Positions 34,766-47,844 of a stretch of DNA of 64,000 nucleotides are shown one piece after another. Origin of the DNA: Atherinomorus stipes (taxonomy: Eukaryota > Chordata > Actinopteri > Atheriniformes > Atherinidae); assembly GCA_023101725.1 (NCBI GenBank), contig JALJCO010001022.1, forward strand, positions 1 to 64,000. Direction: 5' to 3'. The position numbers and the translations under genes are program-made. Every line of letters starts with the position of its first letter. Position 1 is the first letter of the stretch. The notes under the pieces were generated by a model. It worked only from the letters and a program-made list of their open reading frames with translations, was not told where the DNA came from and made no database searches.

Positions 34766-37599
34766 GGTTAAGCCCCATGCACAAAAGTCTAGATTGTATA
34801 GTCAAATTACACACAAATTTGGATCTTCTTACATCCGGCCATGGGTCAGAAAACAGCCAGAGCTGTTAAAGTACTTGAAATAGCATTTTAACTTTGGCCC
34901 TTTCCAACTTTGGTCAAGGACATTTTCAATTTCTTTTTCTACTTTTTTTTATAATTGAAATGCAATTGAATGCAATTTTAGAGAAATTGATAGAGGTTAA
35001 TGTATTTATTGATTGAGTTAATATTGATGCCATTAACTAAAATTCATCTAAATGAAAAATGAGTTTTTTGGGGATAACTATTGTTTTGCAATTAAAAACA
35101 ATTAATCAAGATAAATTAACTGCAAAGCCTCTAGATAATTCAATGTTTTCTAAATTATTGGATTCGTGTTTTTATCATCATCTGTATTGAGATGTGAGAT
35201 TTAACTCCAGAAAAGCAGCATTAAAATAAAAAAAAGTTCACATTACAGATCAAGTTTTACAGAAACCTAAAAACAAAATAACTCAAGATCAGGTCAAACA
35301 GGATTACAATGGTCAGTGCAGAAGAAAGAAAATGTAAAAAAAAAAGAATTGTGACCAACAAACTATCCCAGCATTTTTGTGTGCTTTTTTTTGCCTAAAA
35401 GTATACTGTATGTCCAACATCCAAACCGGACAGTAATGCCCTACACATTACAGTTCTGTCCTTACATGTAAATGATTAAATAAATGAACTGAAAAACACA
35501 ATCCTGAATGATGGCCTCACAGCCAATAAGAATATTTGTTAATTACTTTCATCAGCTGAGCTGAATTGTGATGATTAGTCTCATAAGACCCATTTGATTA
35601 TTGGAAGACAGTCTGAATAAATTAAGTCTATCAACCCATGGTGCTGCAACATACCTCTGCATTTTTTGTATCAGGTTCAGTCATTCAACTTACAGACACG
35701 ATGGAAGATTGTGGTTTCTAATTTTTTACTAAATCCTTGTCCCTGCCATCAGGGAGGGGAGAATAAGAATAATTACTCACTTATTCATTCATCTTGAAAG
35801 ATTCTTTCACTGCTCAGAGTTTTTAATAAGAACCCAAATGACTTCAGTCTTAAATCTCTTTTTTTTTTTAAGACCTATTTCACTAAATCTAATCTTCTCC
35901 GTAGCTGCCTGCGGCTTCTTTTCCTTACGGACATCAAATGATGTTTGTTTAGAACGTAATTGCTAAATTTGTTAATACTGAAGTAGTGTTATCAATAACT
36001 AGCAATAAAATGCACACTCATTTTCAGGAAATCATTTCAGTACCATCATTTCACACAATTAATTACATTTGCAGCAGTGCAGTGCAGTAGATGACATAAG
36101 AACAAACAGAGGAGAATGACTTAATACTGGATGTTGTAATTAAATGAAGTGACCCAGTTTAAACCACATTTTTTTTCTTTTTCTTCTGTCAACATTTATG
36201 AGTGATTCCTGCTAAAATGAATAACTTCTGTAGCATAATAATTTTTCTATACATCAGCAATGATGCCTTAGTTCACCAAATGCCTCAAATGCAACACTCG
36301 CTCCTGTTATCCACATTACCAGAAGCTCTATGCTCAGAAAATGTGCGCCACTAATTGTTGTGAAAGTGTGTCGTCTCACTGTGGCATTCAGTTGACACTG
36401 TTGATTTTTAGAGGGCTTCGCAGAGGACTCTAGGGGTGGACACTGTGCCAGCAGCAGAAACCTGGGACCTGTATGGTGGCAGATGTGATGGAGAGCCACA
36501 TTTAGCCAAGTCCTTTTCTTTTTTTTTTTTTTTTTTTGGGAGAGTCGATTTCTATTGGTGCAAGTGTGTGTGGGAGTTAGAAGAGAGAAAGTGAGTGCTC
36601 AAAGGAATAGTCACTCATTATGGCTGTGTGGAGGGGTGAGGATGTGACATGCTTGAATATATCATTGCCTGCCCTTTGGTCAGCAGCTTTCAGAAGTATA
36701 ATGGATAGGTATGAGGAGGTGTTTCCATGGAATTTAGGCATTTTACAAGTCAATGTGTCTGATAATCTTTCATGTGCTCACAGCAATGCAAGAACAATAC
36801 TAGAAACAAAAACTGTGCCTGAGATTTGCGACACACCTGCGATCCTGCAAGTCATTAATGCAACTTTCAAAAGAGTAACAACTTATTCAATGCCAGTATA
36901 ATTCTGGCTTTATCAGTATTTATGTGTACCTTTTTCATCAATAGGAAAATTAATACTTCTTTGATTTTGTTTACAAGATTTACATGGAAATAAAAGATGT
37001 AACAGATGGCAAGACTGATGAACAAGACATGTCTTGTGTTAGATTAAAACAATGTTAAACTGATCACATAATAAAGTTTTGTTGTATTATTACAGTATGA
37101 GTGGCTGTATATTGCCTCAGAGACTAATATGCACTCTGGATCTGTACTTGCGATAAAACTGACATTTGTTTCAAAACAGAAAGATTTATATTTCTAAAAA
37201 TCAAACAGGTTAATTTCCACAATCTAATCACTTACATGCCCTAAAACGATCTGCAGTAAGAATACGGACCAGAGTTCCTCAAATCTCTTTTACATTCAGC
37301 TTTCAGTTATAACATTCAGTTTAAGCTTTGACTATCAGAAATCTATTCCTTTGTGAATTCAGTAACCTTGACAACTAAGTCACTTGCCACTAACTTGCAG
37401 GAAATTACTAAATAGTTAAAGGTTTTTTTCCTTAAGGATAACGCACAATATGCGAGACTGGTGGCCTTTCATTGGATTGCACATTTTCCAGAGGAATCTC
37501 TGATCTATTAATCATGCTTATTTTAATGAGTCTCACAGTGTGCGCAGACAGACGATGAAGAGGGGAAAAAAACATCAAAAAGACAAATATTGGACCATG
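34766..37599. other. AT-rich DNA, no gene seen
   Basis: ORFs at 36254-36499 (minus) and 36620-36901 (plus) show no domain. Homopolymer runs at 35861-35870 and 36511-36537. No transposon ends recognised over nearly 3 kb. Confidence 0.4.
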
Positions 37600-38380
37600 G
37601 AATGTCAAAGTTTTTGTACATCATTATTTTCTGAGAGACATTTCTCTTTGTCACTGGAACTGATTCCAAATTGAAGATACAGCACAAAACACACTGAATG
37701 TTCAAAGTCAGACGTTTTGCTTTCAGAGTAAATATAGCTCATTTTGAAATTGACTGCAGCAACATTTCTCAGGACAAAGCTGTTCACCACTGTGTACCAC
37801 CTCCTCTTCTTTTAACAGCTGTCTCTAAACATGTTGGAACTGAGGAGACCAGCTGCTGGACCTTTGGGAGAGGAATGTTGTCCTTTACTTGTCTTAGATT
37901 CTACCTGCTCAAGAGTCTTGGGGCTTCTTTGCATTTCATGGTGCACCAAATATTTTCAGGTAGTGAAAGGTTTGAACTGCAGGCAGGCCAGCCCAGCAAT
38001 CCGACTCTTCCACTATGAAGTCATGCTCATGCAACTGAAGCAGTATGCAGTTTAGTATCATCTTTCTAAAATATGAAAGGCTCTTCCTGTAATAGTTGTC
38101 ATCTGGATAGGAGTTTTAACCTGATTTGTTTTTAGCATTGACTTTTCCAGGTGTTTGAGTTGCCAGTTCCCCAGGCTGGAAAGCAACAGCACACCATCAG
38201 AGATGCAAACGTTTGAACTTCAAGCAGAAAACAATCTTTGTGGTTTCTCTGGGGGATGCAATTTCAGTTGAGATACAAATTTTGATTTATCTGAACGCGG
38301 AACACTTTTCCAAGTTGCCTCAGTCGATTTTAAATGAGCGTTGGCCAAGAGAGGACGCTCCAATCTCTGCATCATGTTTA
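37600..38380 (-). pseudogene. Tc1/mariner-type transposase remnant, second family
   Basis: Minus-strand translation (38010 leftward) gives GLLGWPACSSNLSLPENIWC, TMKCKEAPRLLSR, a stop, and then KVQQLVSSVPTCLETAVKRR, GGTQW. This corresponds to the C-terminal end of a Tc1-like transposase: the PDLSPIEN(V/I)W motif with the third catalytic residue (Glu), then the LVSSVPxxLxxVxKxxG end. Earlier parts (38050-38380) follow the same family with heavier decay. The non-coding DNA left of it (cattttgaaattgactgcag at 37740) matches the same element's end at 55370-55400 (cattttgaaatggatgcctg). The enzyme would have moved the element by cut and paste. It is inactive. Confidence 0.65.
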
Positions 38381-38560
38381 CACTGGTCATGTTTACATTA
38401 GAGCTTTAATACCTCTTTAATTCTAAATAAAAGTTAATTCTGCTTTAAAAGTACCTTTGAAATACTTATTTCCACATGAAGATGATCATTCAAATCCAAA
38501 TTAAACCTATTTCCAAAAAAAAAGTGGCTGGTTTATTTCCTTTTTAATTCTGAGTTGAAC
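38381..38560. repeat. MITE fragment (gtttacat type)
   Basis: catgtttacattagagctttaatacctctttaattc and ccacatgaagatgatcattcaaatcc are wordings of a common fish MITE. Ends not delimited. Confidence 0.4.
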
Positions 38561-39250
38561 TGTTCTTCCATTATGTTTATTGGGCTTAAAGGTCCGAAGT
38601 CCCCCCACCGTCTCTGTTTGCAAACAACAGCATTCAAACTTAGCGCCCCTCCCTCTCAGGCTAATGGCCGCCTCGTTCTTCAACCTATTCAGCTTCAAGC
38701 CCCTCCTTCAGAGCTCAGAAGCGGGTAAAAGCCTAACTAGTATTAGCCCTGGTTTTCCAACTTGCACGATCTAAAGCTCTTACCTTTTCTCTTGCCGTTT
38801 TTCTTTCTTTTTTTTTTTTTTTTTTCCTTCGAGAGTTCGAGTGACTGGCGTCTGCTCCAATCATGAGCTTAATCCCCACAACATCATGTCCTTAGTTCTG
38901 TCATTGGCTGGCGATACAAACAGAAATCTCCGCCCAGAAACGTCCCGACCACAATCAAAACAAAGCTAAAGAGCGAATTACAGGCAGGGGGAGAAATAGT
39001 TGCATTCAAATGCATCACTGCACGCGAGTAGAGGCCCTAAGGTGCGGTTTGAGACGGATTTCACTTGCACGAGTTTAACGTTTATTTTCAGGGGGGAAAC
39101 GTCGGACTCAACCTTTAATTCTGTTTTAACTTAATTCTGGTCGTTCTGCCCATGCTCATTGCTTTGTCCTATTGCAGTGGCACTTGTCGAGGCACACGTG
39201 AAACAAAGGTTGGACTTATGCCAGCTGGCAGAAATTAAGTAGTATGTCAG
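38561..39250. promoter_or_regulatory. Promoter-like island (candidate)
   Basis: This is GC-richer than the surrounding kilobases. It holds an inverted CCAAT box (cattggctgg, 38902-38911), a direct CCAAT (38857-38861), a GC box on the minus strand (ctccgccc, 38928-38935) and an octamer-like caaatgcat near 39009. CCAAT 20-30 bp from a GC box is normal for a vertebrate promoter. No TATA box, no first exon with a plausible start and no adjoining host gene can be shown, and it could be the control region of the element whose Myb-like ORF lies at 39410-39691. Confidence 0.3.
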
Positions 39251-39409
39251 GCATTCATACCATACCTAGTCCACCAGACTGGATCTGATTGGGGACTCTG
39301 CTCAGTTGGTGCGTGGGGGTGATCTCCCCAACCAAAATCGCTTTCACGCTGCAGTTTAGCCAAACGAGCCAGAGTCTCGTCGCGTGAGCTGCCACTTCTT
39401 CCAGGGATA

Positions 39410-39691
39410 TCATGTATTTTTATATAATGTCAACATAGTTTTTCTTTTGTTTTTTACTTTAGTACGGCACAAGTCTACTGTGCAGGCATATCCCACCGCC
39501 TCCATTTCACAACTAATTACACTAAAAACTGCACTATTTCTGTGGGTACTTACGGTAATAGGAACTGGGATGTTTTCTTTTGACCATATATCAGTTAAAA
39601 CTTTGATGTTGTCGTCGCTCCACGTTTGACCACGAGCGTGTTTGTCCTGCACACGTTTGTTTTGGTAGCGTTTACCAACAATGCCCAACAT
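39410..39691 (-). CDS. Myb/SANT-like (trihelix) DNA-binding ORF, probably transposon-derived
   Basis: 93 codons from ATG at 39691. After a basic leader comes ARGQTWSDDNIKVLTDIWSK, then NSAVFSVISCEMEAVGYACT and VDLCRTKVKNKRK. The pattern W..(D/E)..I..L..IW, then V/F..I..(E/M)M...GY.(R/C)T...CR.K.KN is the three-helix Myb/SANT-like domain found in proteins associated with PIF/Harbinger transposons and in some domesticated vertebrate genes. The domain is full length (residues about 20-85). The GY..T..QCR.K.K(N) helix is kept except for a Cys for the usual Arg. The ORF then stops. No DDE nuclease ORF is beside it. A domesticated or host exon cannot be excluded, but a fossil of a Harbinger-type element is more likely. 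Confidence 0.55.
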   Translation of the reverse strand: MLGIVGKRYQNKRVQDKHARGQTWSDDNIKVLTDIWSKENIPVPITVSTHRNSAVFSVISCEMEAVGYACTVDLCRTKVKNKRKTMLTLYKNT

Positions 39692-39699
39692 TTATACCA

Positions 39700-42050
39700 T
39701 AATTAGATCTACTAAGATCCAAATTTGCGTGTAGAAATTTCCAAAAACAATCTAGAATTTTGCATGTGAGGTTGAACCAGGCAAGGGATTTACAAAGAAT
39801 GATTGTGCAAACAGCTGCAGGCGTGTTGGAAACTCCCTTAAATTAGGGTTTGGGGTGTTTCGAGGTCTACAGCGTGGAGAATTTTGAGAGATGAGAGTGC
39901 AAAAAGAAATATGACACAATGGAGATGGAAATATTATTAGAAGGGAGAAATAAAAATGTAATTCAAAATAAGTATGATAACTATAAGAATAAAAATAATA
40001 TAACAGGTATCTGTGCAGAATCTCAGACATAGTCATGAGGACATGGATAAGAAGTTGCTGAACAAATTAAACTGTCTGCAGCCTAAAAGATGGTCTCTGG
40101 CATCTATTACGCATGAGGTGCACACTTTTTGGGACTTCTGCAGCTCACGCAGCCAAGAGCGCACTGTCCAAGTTCAAAATTAACGTTGGCAAAAAGGAGG
40201 AATAAAAAAGACAATATTAATACCAGCTTTAGTTGTCATTAAGCTATACAGTGGCTGCAAATATTCTGTTTGGTTTGTTTTATTAACACCAATGTTGCTT
40301 GTGTTGTCATCTAACCAAATGTCTTCTCTCCAATTCTTTTGTTCCAATTTTAAAATGTCACTGCCCTCAAATTCAAGATCTTTCTCTTTTTTTAAATCAG
40401 TGTAATCAGCTCACAATCATGAGAACAACATTCACTCAAATGTTTTCCGCTGTCATGAGTATCATAAAGAAAGTTTCGGCATAATAAAGGTTGATTTAAC
40501 AAAAAAGACAACCAGATGGTGGACATGTAAACAATAGTAAATAAAAGAGGGGTTGTTACCATGAGGGAGTGCCTTAAACTGGAAAAACATTTCATTATGT
40601 TGTCATTAGACCAACTGCTTTGAACAATGTTGGTGGAAAATAAGCCCTCAGTTATTAAGCCTCTTTTCCCATTAGGGTCCAAAATGGTTTGTGTCTGGAT
40701 CAAAACTAGTCCTGGAATTAATACTACACAGCAGTGAAGTAATTAATAGAGCCTAAAAGTAACGGACTAAATTCACCATTGATACATACTGAAAGTATTT
40801 AGCTTAAGTCAGATGCATTACAACACATATGTGCTGGTATGTGAAATAGTCCATTTAAAGAGGTGTATCAAGAAACTATTTTAGATCGGAGTCCAACAGC
40901 TCACATATTTTCAGCTATTTTGTAAATGGTTAGAAGGGTCACTGTCATGCTCACAGCCTGTTTGATTTGTACAGGAAACAGGTGCCACCTGCTTCACCAG
41001 TAAATGACCCATTTCAGATTATTTTGATTTGCACTTGTCATGGTAGATTTATTTGGTCATGAATGAAATGAGATCGCAATGAGATTGAGTTTGCATTTGT
41101 GTTTGCGGAAGAAGCACAGCAGTTTTGGACCAATCAGGGAAATATACCAACAACTACAGGCTGGTTTTATGACAATGACAGCTACAGTAACAGTTGTAGC
41201 TTATAAAGACATTAATTGTTAAAGCCATCGGTCATACCAGAACTGGGAACTACGTAGTTTTTCATTAAAATGAGAAAAAAAAAAAAAAAACTGAAGGACT
41301 GCCTTTTTTTTTTAAAGAGGATAGTTAATTCTTTTTTTCTATTTGTATTGTGTTGATTTTGAGCTCTTCCATTCCAGAAGGTGATAACAGTTAATCCAAT
41401 CACAGGCACTGATTGTACGCCCTCCTTTTTCTCCCTACCATATGGTTTGGATGTATAATTTTCCAGGCGTTTCTGAATAATAAATTCTGTTGCACAGCAG
41501 TTTACCTTTTAATGTGGTATGTTCCCTCCAGAGGGTCCTCATACTGGCAGCAGTGTCTTGAAAGAAGAATTCAAGTCCGCCATCGATTTTTTTTTTTTTG
41601 CAGAAATTTTAACCTGATACATTTCTTAATCTTGTCCATCTTTTATTTTACATAAAGATAAGATAACAAGTACTTACACTCCTCTTATTTCTGAAGCATA
41701 CATGTATTGATTTTTGTAGAAACACAAAAACAGAGAATAGTGATTAGTACGACTGATGGAGGATTATTGATCATAACCTTTTCCTCAGTATCCTGCAATA
41801 GATACTGAGATAAAAGCAAAAGAAAACACCATACAAATGTTTACCTCTTCCATTATAATATACAGTATATGCAGTAATAAAAATGAAACCACTTAATCTC
41901 ATTTCCTAACTCAGTCTTAAAGAAAAGGTGCAAGGCATACTCATATTTGGGCGGTTTGTTGACTTTTTAGAGGGAGTCCACATACTTTACCTCCCAAATA
42001 ACACTGCAAATTTTACAGACACTGTCTCTATGATAAAAGATTCAGAACAA
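39700..42050. other. AT-rich DNA, no gene seen
   Basis: Homopolymers at 41275-41290 and 41589-41599. No repeat ends or domains. Confidence 0.4.
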
Positions 42051-42830
42051 GGTATTCTAAAGAGCTCCAATAACTATTAGACTCACAACTCCAACACCAG
42101 TTGCAATGAAAACCCTTCTCTCGCCTCCTGCAAGGCCAAACATTTCAAGCACAGAAGGCAGGCACACAAGTTTGTTACAACCACAGAAATGCTGCACTGT
42201 TGATGCCAAAATTTTGTTACTGTGGTGGTACACCGTTCTGTTTAGTACCATCATCCAGAGAGTACCAAAGATGCCACAGGCACTGAAGGACTGAAGGACT
42301 GAAGAACATGACTGGCCAGATAGTTCAGTAGCCATGTTGAAATGGAGACTTTTTCCCCTTTTGGATTGAAATCATTCCGAAGCAGATGTTTACATGGGAA
42401 CCAAATAATTCTGATCCGGTGTGTACTATTTAAACAGAATGGCCCTGTCACACATGAGCAGAATGATGTTGCATCATGTGATTTATCAAAGATGGAGGTC
42501 CAAAAAACTGATCATCGCAGTGGTTTTGGCAGTACTTTAAGCCACAGTTACTCATGAGCTCCTACTAATGACAAGAAAAAGGTCTAGAGACTGAGTGTGA
42601 ATAAAAAGAAACTTTCTACCCCTGTCCAGAGAACTTCATTGTTCACCACCATCTTCCAAAGTGAGGAAACATCACATGCACATTTACAGAAAATCGGAGC
42701 ATGGGCTGTAAGAACGCAACCTCACAACTGTCCAATTCAATGTTTACATGATACCAAGATCAGTTTGGAAAAAAAGGAATATTCTACCCCTGTAAAACTA
42801 AATGACAAACCTTTTGGTCTGGCACTTTTC
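42051..42830. repeat. Probable MITE of the gtttacatgg type
   Basis: cagatgtttacatgggaacc (42384) and, inverted, tatcatgtaaacattg (42736-42751) with nearby ccttttggattgaaatcattcc versus ttggaaaaaaaggaatattc suggest inverted ends. A 92-codon minus ORF (42057-42335, MATELSGQSCSSVLQSFSAC) precedes it, which I cannot assign. (ctgaagga)3-like repeat at 42283-42305. Confidence 0.35.
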
Positions 42831-45800
42831 ATTCAGAAAGAGGTGTATGCATGGATCATTGTAGTTCTGATAGAGCTCTCAAGTCGATTGTAATCAGGAT
42901 AGTTGGTTCCATGTAAATAAGGAAAATCTTACAAAATAAATTAATGAATTTGTTTATTTTTGTGTCTGTGACACAAGGACCCATCCCACGTGGGATTACC
43001 CAGACACATTATCACAACAGCGCAAACAGATTTCGGTCTACCCTAACTAGACAACAGAATTTAATGATAATAGTAATAATGTAAAAGCAATAATACAACT
43101 GAGAAACGCTCATGAAAATACACACACCTGGTCCAATATTCATCCGCCACTCATACCGGCATCAACAAAAGTGGTGCTCCTCCTCCGATCCTATGTTTTT
43201 GTCAAGAATTCAAAAGATTGGCCTGATGGAAGGTTAAATACAAGAAAGATATAAAAAAGTTCCTGTTACCCTAGTTTTAGTTATCCTTCTATCTATTTAA
43301 GCTACATAACTCCAGCCTGGCGCCAGATGCATAAAATGCTGTAGCTTCGTGACTAGAACTGTGTGTGCATAAAGGCAGACATTTGCAAACACATTTTTTA
43401 TGAATAGAAGTAAAAGGTATGGAACACAGTTCTCTTTAATAAATCTAAGACATTGTAAAATCAGTGTAGAAGCTTGATTTCCATTTCCACTTTCAACCAT
43501 AATGAGGAGTAGAAAGCCTCTTCAGTAGATTTAACAACAAAAGCAAAGCAAAAATGAAGCTTTTTTTTTCTTAAGCACTGAGCATTTATTTGAAAATAGG
43601 TTGAAAGGAAAGGGGTCAGTGCCTGAACCTGAACCGGCTGCAGTGAGAATCTTCAGCCTCTGTGGAAGAAACATAAGAAGAACTAAAAATCTGAAACCAA
43701 GACATTCATCAGTGAAGTAGAGACCTTAGCTATTATGGAAAAAAAGAAGAAAAACAAAAGGTGGGGTACAAAGGAATGGCAAAAACAAAACATAAACTCA
43801 CACAAAGACAGCATCGGGACTATGCCAGATACAGTACTCACCTCACACAGCTCAAGAATAAACACCTGGAAGCCAAGCAGCAGGAGAGCCGACTAAAACC
43901 TTGTGACTTAATGCTCATTCTCTGAATTAGAGTTGCATCATCAAAGTTTTCCAATAACAACAGAACAGCCATCCTCATCCATGATGCACAATCTATAATT
44001 AGTGCAGGATGAAAACTAATTATGAGATATTATATTAGTAAGAAAAGAGTCATCACCATAACTGCAAGCTCCCTCTTTTCTATTAGTTTGTATGCTTGTT
44101 TACTCAACTTTAATTGTTCCGTTTCCATTACACCATATCAGAACAGCATTGCTCTCATCAGAACACATGCACACATTATGTGAAGGTCTGCATGTTTTTT
44201 GCATCATTCTTCCTTGTATAGTTACCAGAAAAGAAAATGGCAAACATATTGTTGCTTTGAGTAAACAATATTTAAATCCATCTGGACTTCAAATAAACAA
44301 ACAGATAGTTATTACCAAAAAAAAAGAACAATAGAAGGAGAAGAAAGGAAAAACAGTGTATTAATCATGTAGTTTAACTTTGTTTTGCAGTGAATCTGCA
44401 TGTGATAAAGGGAGCAACAGAAAGATGGCATTAGATGAACTTTTGTTTTTCTTATCTAAAAGCAAATGAATCAGTGTGCTTTGAATTCAGGCAAAGAGGA
44501 AAAATTTCAGTAGGCTAATCTTCTGAGGTTGGACGTATTCAGACAGCATTTGATCTTTCTGCAAGACCAATTCATCTTTACAGAGTAAGCATGTGTTGTA
44601 TTGATCAGAGAATTTTGCTTTCCTTTGGCATGCTGTCTGGCCAGAACATTGTTATTTTGACTAAAAATTAGTTGAACAAGAAATAAATGGAAATGGAAAT
44701 CATTTAAAGCTTTCTTTTAAGATGAAGGAAGGTCACAGACTTTTAAATAATAGTAAGACACTGTACCACCAACTGCTGCAGGAGTTATCAGTATATTACT
44801 TAAGTAATTTTAATTACGCTAATCTGTAATTACAATAGAGAACTTTGCAAGTATATTTTCCTCTATCTTTGTGTCCAGAGGCACAAAGAGAAGTAATTAA
44901 AGATTAGGCGTAAATAATTAATGCACTACCAGACATGTGGGACTTCTGACCACAGTGCTGTCCTGCCAGCATGGTTAATACAAACCATAAAGCACTGCAG
45001 CAAAACAGAATATTCCTGACACAGCAGCTACAGCAAGAACATAAAATTACTTACAATATAAGCTTATTAAAAAGACTCCTTGAGACAATGACTGAACAGC
45101 TGTCCATCTCAGTGTCCCTCCAAAATCATCTACAGTTTCACCACTGGAGAGGTGATGGTGAAGCATCCTTCATGAGCTGCTCCCAGCACATCTTAGCTGA
45201 CATGCACAGCTACATTTTATGTCACTATTACGACTATGCATGCATGTGATGTATGCCCATGAGCAGTGTCTGCATATGGCTTCTTGGGCTCATGTCCATC
45301 TGCCTTTGCCTTCACTGTACCATTAATGTCTCATCTTGGTCTTAACAGTTGCTGCCCATCTGTGCAGAAGAGGATGGGTCATTACCATGTCATAGCAGTG
45401 ACATCCCCTCCATTAAAGACTGTTGATGCCACTAAGTCACCATTTTTTCCCCAAGTGATGTTTCTTTGCAGTCATGTCCAGTGAGACAGTCACGTGAGAC
45501 TTTGTGACATGTCTTGACAGAAATGATTTAGTAGTTTTTTATTAAACTGTTACATCCAAAAAATGGTTACCTAATAAAATTAAATATCTGTACCTTCTGA
45601 ATGTGTCACATTATTTGTAGGTAAAACCTTATCTTCCACAGTGAGAAAGTGATAAACTTGAATTCTTAATTTCCATGAGAAACCGCTCCAATATTGTAAT
45701 GTTCTTGTGTGATGTGTCCTGGAAACAGGTAGCTTTTCAGACATTTGTACATGAAAGCATTTCTCTTCAAAACAGTTCATATTGTAAAATATGACCTACC

Positions 45801-47316
45801 TTTAAAATGCACAAAACAAATTTTTATCATTTGAATCATTTAAAAAAACATGAAATCCAGAAAATTAAAATCAAAGTTCAAGATGAGGTGCCAATGATTA
45901 TGATCTTTAAAGGGTAGATTATGTGTGGTTTGCAGTCTTCTTCCTAATGAAAGTGTACTCTAACAAACCAGAAGAATCTAACTCACCAAACTGATGTGTT
46001 TTGGGCAGATTTTATGCTTTTGTTTAGGCTAAATTCTTCCTAAATTTATCAATTTACCACCAGCTATTTGTATGTTAAAAAATAACCCCTCTAAAATCCA
46101 AAAACGTAACTGTTCCCAGTACTTACTTTTACATTCATTACAGTTTAACATATAAAAACTGTCTCATTGTAACAAAACTAAGGAAACTGATTCAATGAAA
46201 CCTCATAGCCTGTTTGTTGGATAACATCAAAATAAAACCTCCCCATTGCACCAGTGGCTAATCAGGAGCTTTGGGGTAGTCCTGTTGAGCCACATTCAAT
46301 GTGGGCTGATGTTCCAGTCATAAAACAAAAAAGGAGAGTCAGGCTGTCACTGAATCATTTAACCAGCTTTAAGCAGCACATCTGAAATTGGGAAGATTAG
46401 ACACTTTGGCATGCTCGAATGTGGACTAACTTGTTATTCAAAACAGCTAGTGTGCTAATATCTAATATCCAATCGTTGGTTTGTGATGTGATGTGATGCT
46501 GTAAAGCTGGACACAGATGCACCGGGCTGGAACACCGAGCTGTGGTGTGGTTTGTCAGCCTTGGGATGCTGCAGAGCAATGGTGGCTGGAATGTACAGTA
46601 CATAATGAATGTCAGTGAGTCATCAAAACAAGTGAAAAGCACAGAATTTTGAGGTAGAAACTGTGTGTAGTGGTTTAACATCTGCACACTGCACATTTTG
46701 CAGACCACACATCATCATTGTGCCAGCATGTCTTTTTGTGAACTTTTTGATTCCACAAATTGTTTCCATTTAAATTTGACTTAATTAAAAGATAAACTGT
46801 CATAAAGATGCAAAAACTAATACTGTGTATAACATATGAGTAAAGGAGTGTAGAATAAAACAGAATGGAAAGTACAACTGTGCCTCCTTTCTTGGTTTTT
46901 TAAAGTGTTGGAGACAAAATTTTCTTTTTTCTCTCTCTTTCTTCTGAAGAACAAAAAAGTCTAAAGCAATTTTTCCCACTATAGATGGCTGGATTTAAAC
47001 TTGTTGAATGAGTGTTGCCAGTTAGGGCGTCATGAGGATTACCTATGAGTTGAGTTAAGATCCCTCTTATGGTTTAACACTGATTTAATCAAGAAAAAGC
47101 ACTGCCTGTGATTCTGTTGTATTTTTAAGCCTGCCTTCCCCCTCAAGTATTCCTAATCTGTGCCAATTAAAGAGAATCTTTTGTTACTGAAAACATGGCT
47201 TTCCTTTAAAGGTAGTTATTTGGTTGTTACTATTGTAATCAGTGTCTGTTCAGCTTAATCACACAGAAACCCCATTAAAGTTTTTAACCCTAAATATATT
47301 GTAAACACTGTTTGGC
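42831..47316. other. Long AT-rich stretch, no gene seen
   Basis: About 4.5 kb without a recognisable exon, RNA gene or transposon end. ORFs at 44971-45249 and 46397-46708 have no domain. This is the largest unassigned block. Confidence 0.4.
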
Positions 47317-47840
47317 CTAGCCTCGTGAGACCATCCTGATCTTGCGAGCTTCAGGTTTTCACTCGTAAATCAGTCTGGCTATTTTCCGTTGAAGAGAATT
47401 TGGAGCAGTTCATCAAATGAACGTCCAATCAACGTTGGCTTTGAGGTGGGTTGAGGTGTGACGCAACAAGAAGTGACAGTTCAATCTAAACAACATGGCG
47501 GCTTCAGCGGCTGAAACTAGCGTCAGCATGGCTATCGCTCAAGTTTTATCGGAATCACTGCCGACGTGTTCCTTGTTTGCTGAGCTAACGAGCCATTGCC
47601 GGCAGCAACAAGAGTAACTTGGCTTGTGGTTGTGTTTTTGTCGTTAGTTAGTACGTCATATGCTTCATTGATCTGATTGGTTGATTTGGCCCATCTACTG
47701 TATCACCAATATAGGTGGTGATAGACAGATGCCTTATCCAATCAGCTAACCAGTATTTTCGCCCCTTCCCAAAACTACTCTAATGGATGATTCCCAGATG
47801 GATATGTGGGAGCAAATCCATCTGGCGGAGTCAGGTTATG
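47317..47840 (+). mobile_element. DNA-transposon deletion derivative
   Basis: It begins cctcgtgagaccatcctgatc..cgagcttcaggttttcac and ends ..caaatccatctggcggagtcaggtt, wordings I know from a repeated fish DNA transposon. GC-richer interior with a short ORF at 47495-47617. Exact ends and target duplication could not be fixed. Confidence 0.45.
47495..47617 (+). pseudogene. Short transposon-derived ORF
   Basis: The ATG at 47495, in a good aacATGG context, opens 40 codons, MAASAAETSVSMAIAQVLSE and on, ending TAA at 47617. It lies inside the element at 47317-47840 and looks like the N-terminus of a longer transposon protein cut by an internal deletion. No catalytic motif is present. I do not assign the protein. 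Confidence 0.35.
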
Positions 47841-47844
47841 TTTG

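Noticed and set aside
36620..36901. 93-codon ORF as a possible exon
   Set aside because: No domain, no convincing splice sites and no neighbouring exon.
44971..45249. 92-codon ORF as a possible small gene
   Set aside because: No recognisable family, no signal peptide and no promoter context.
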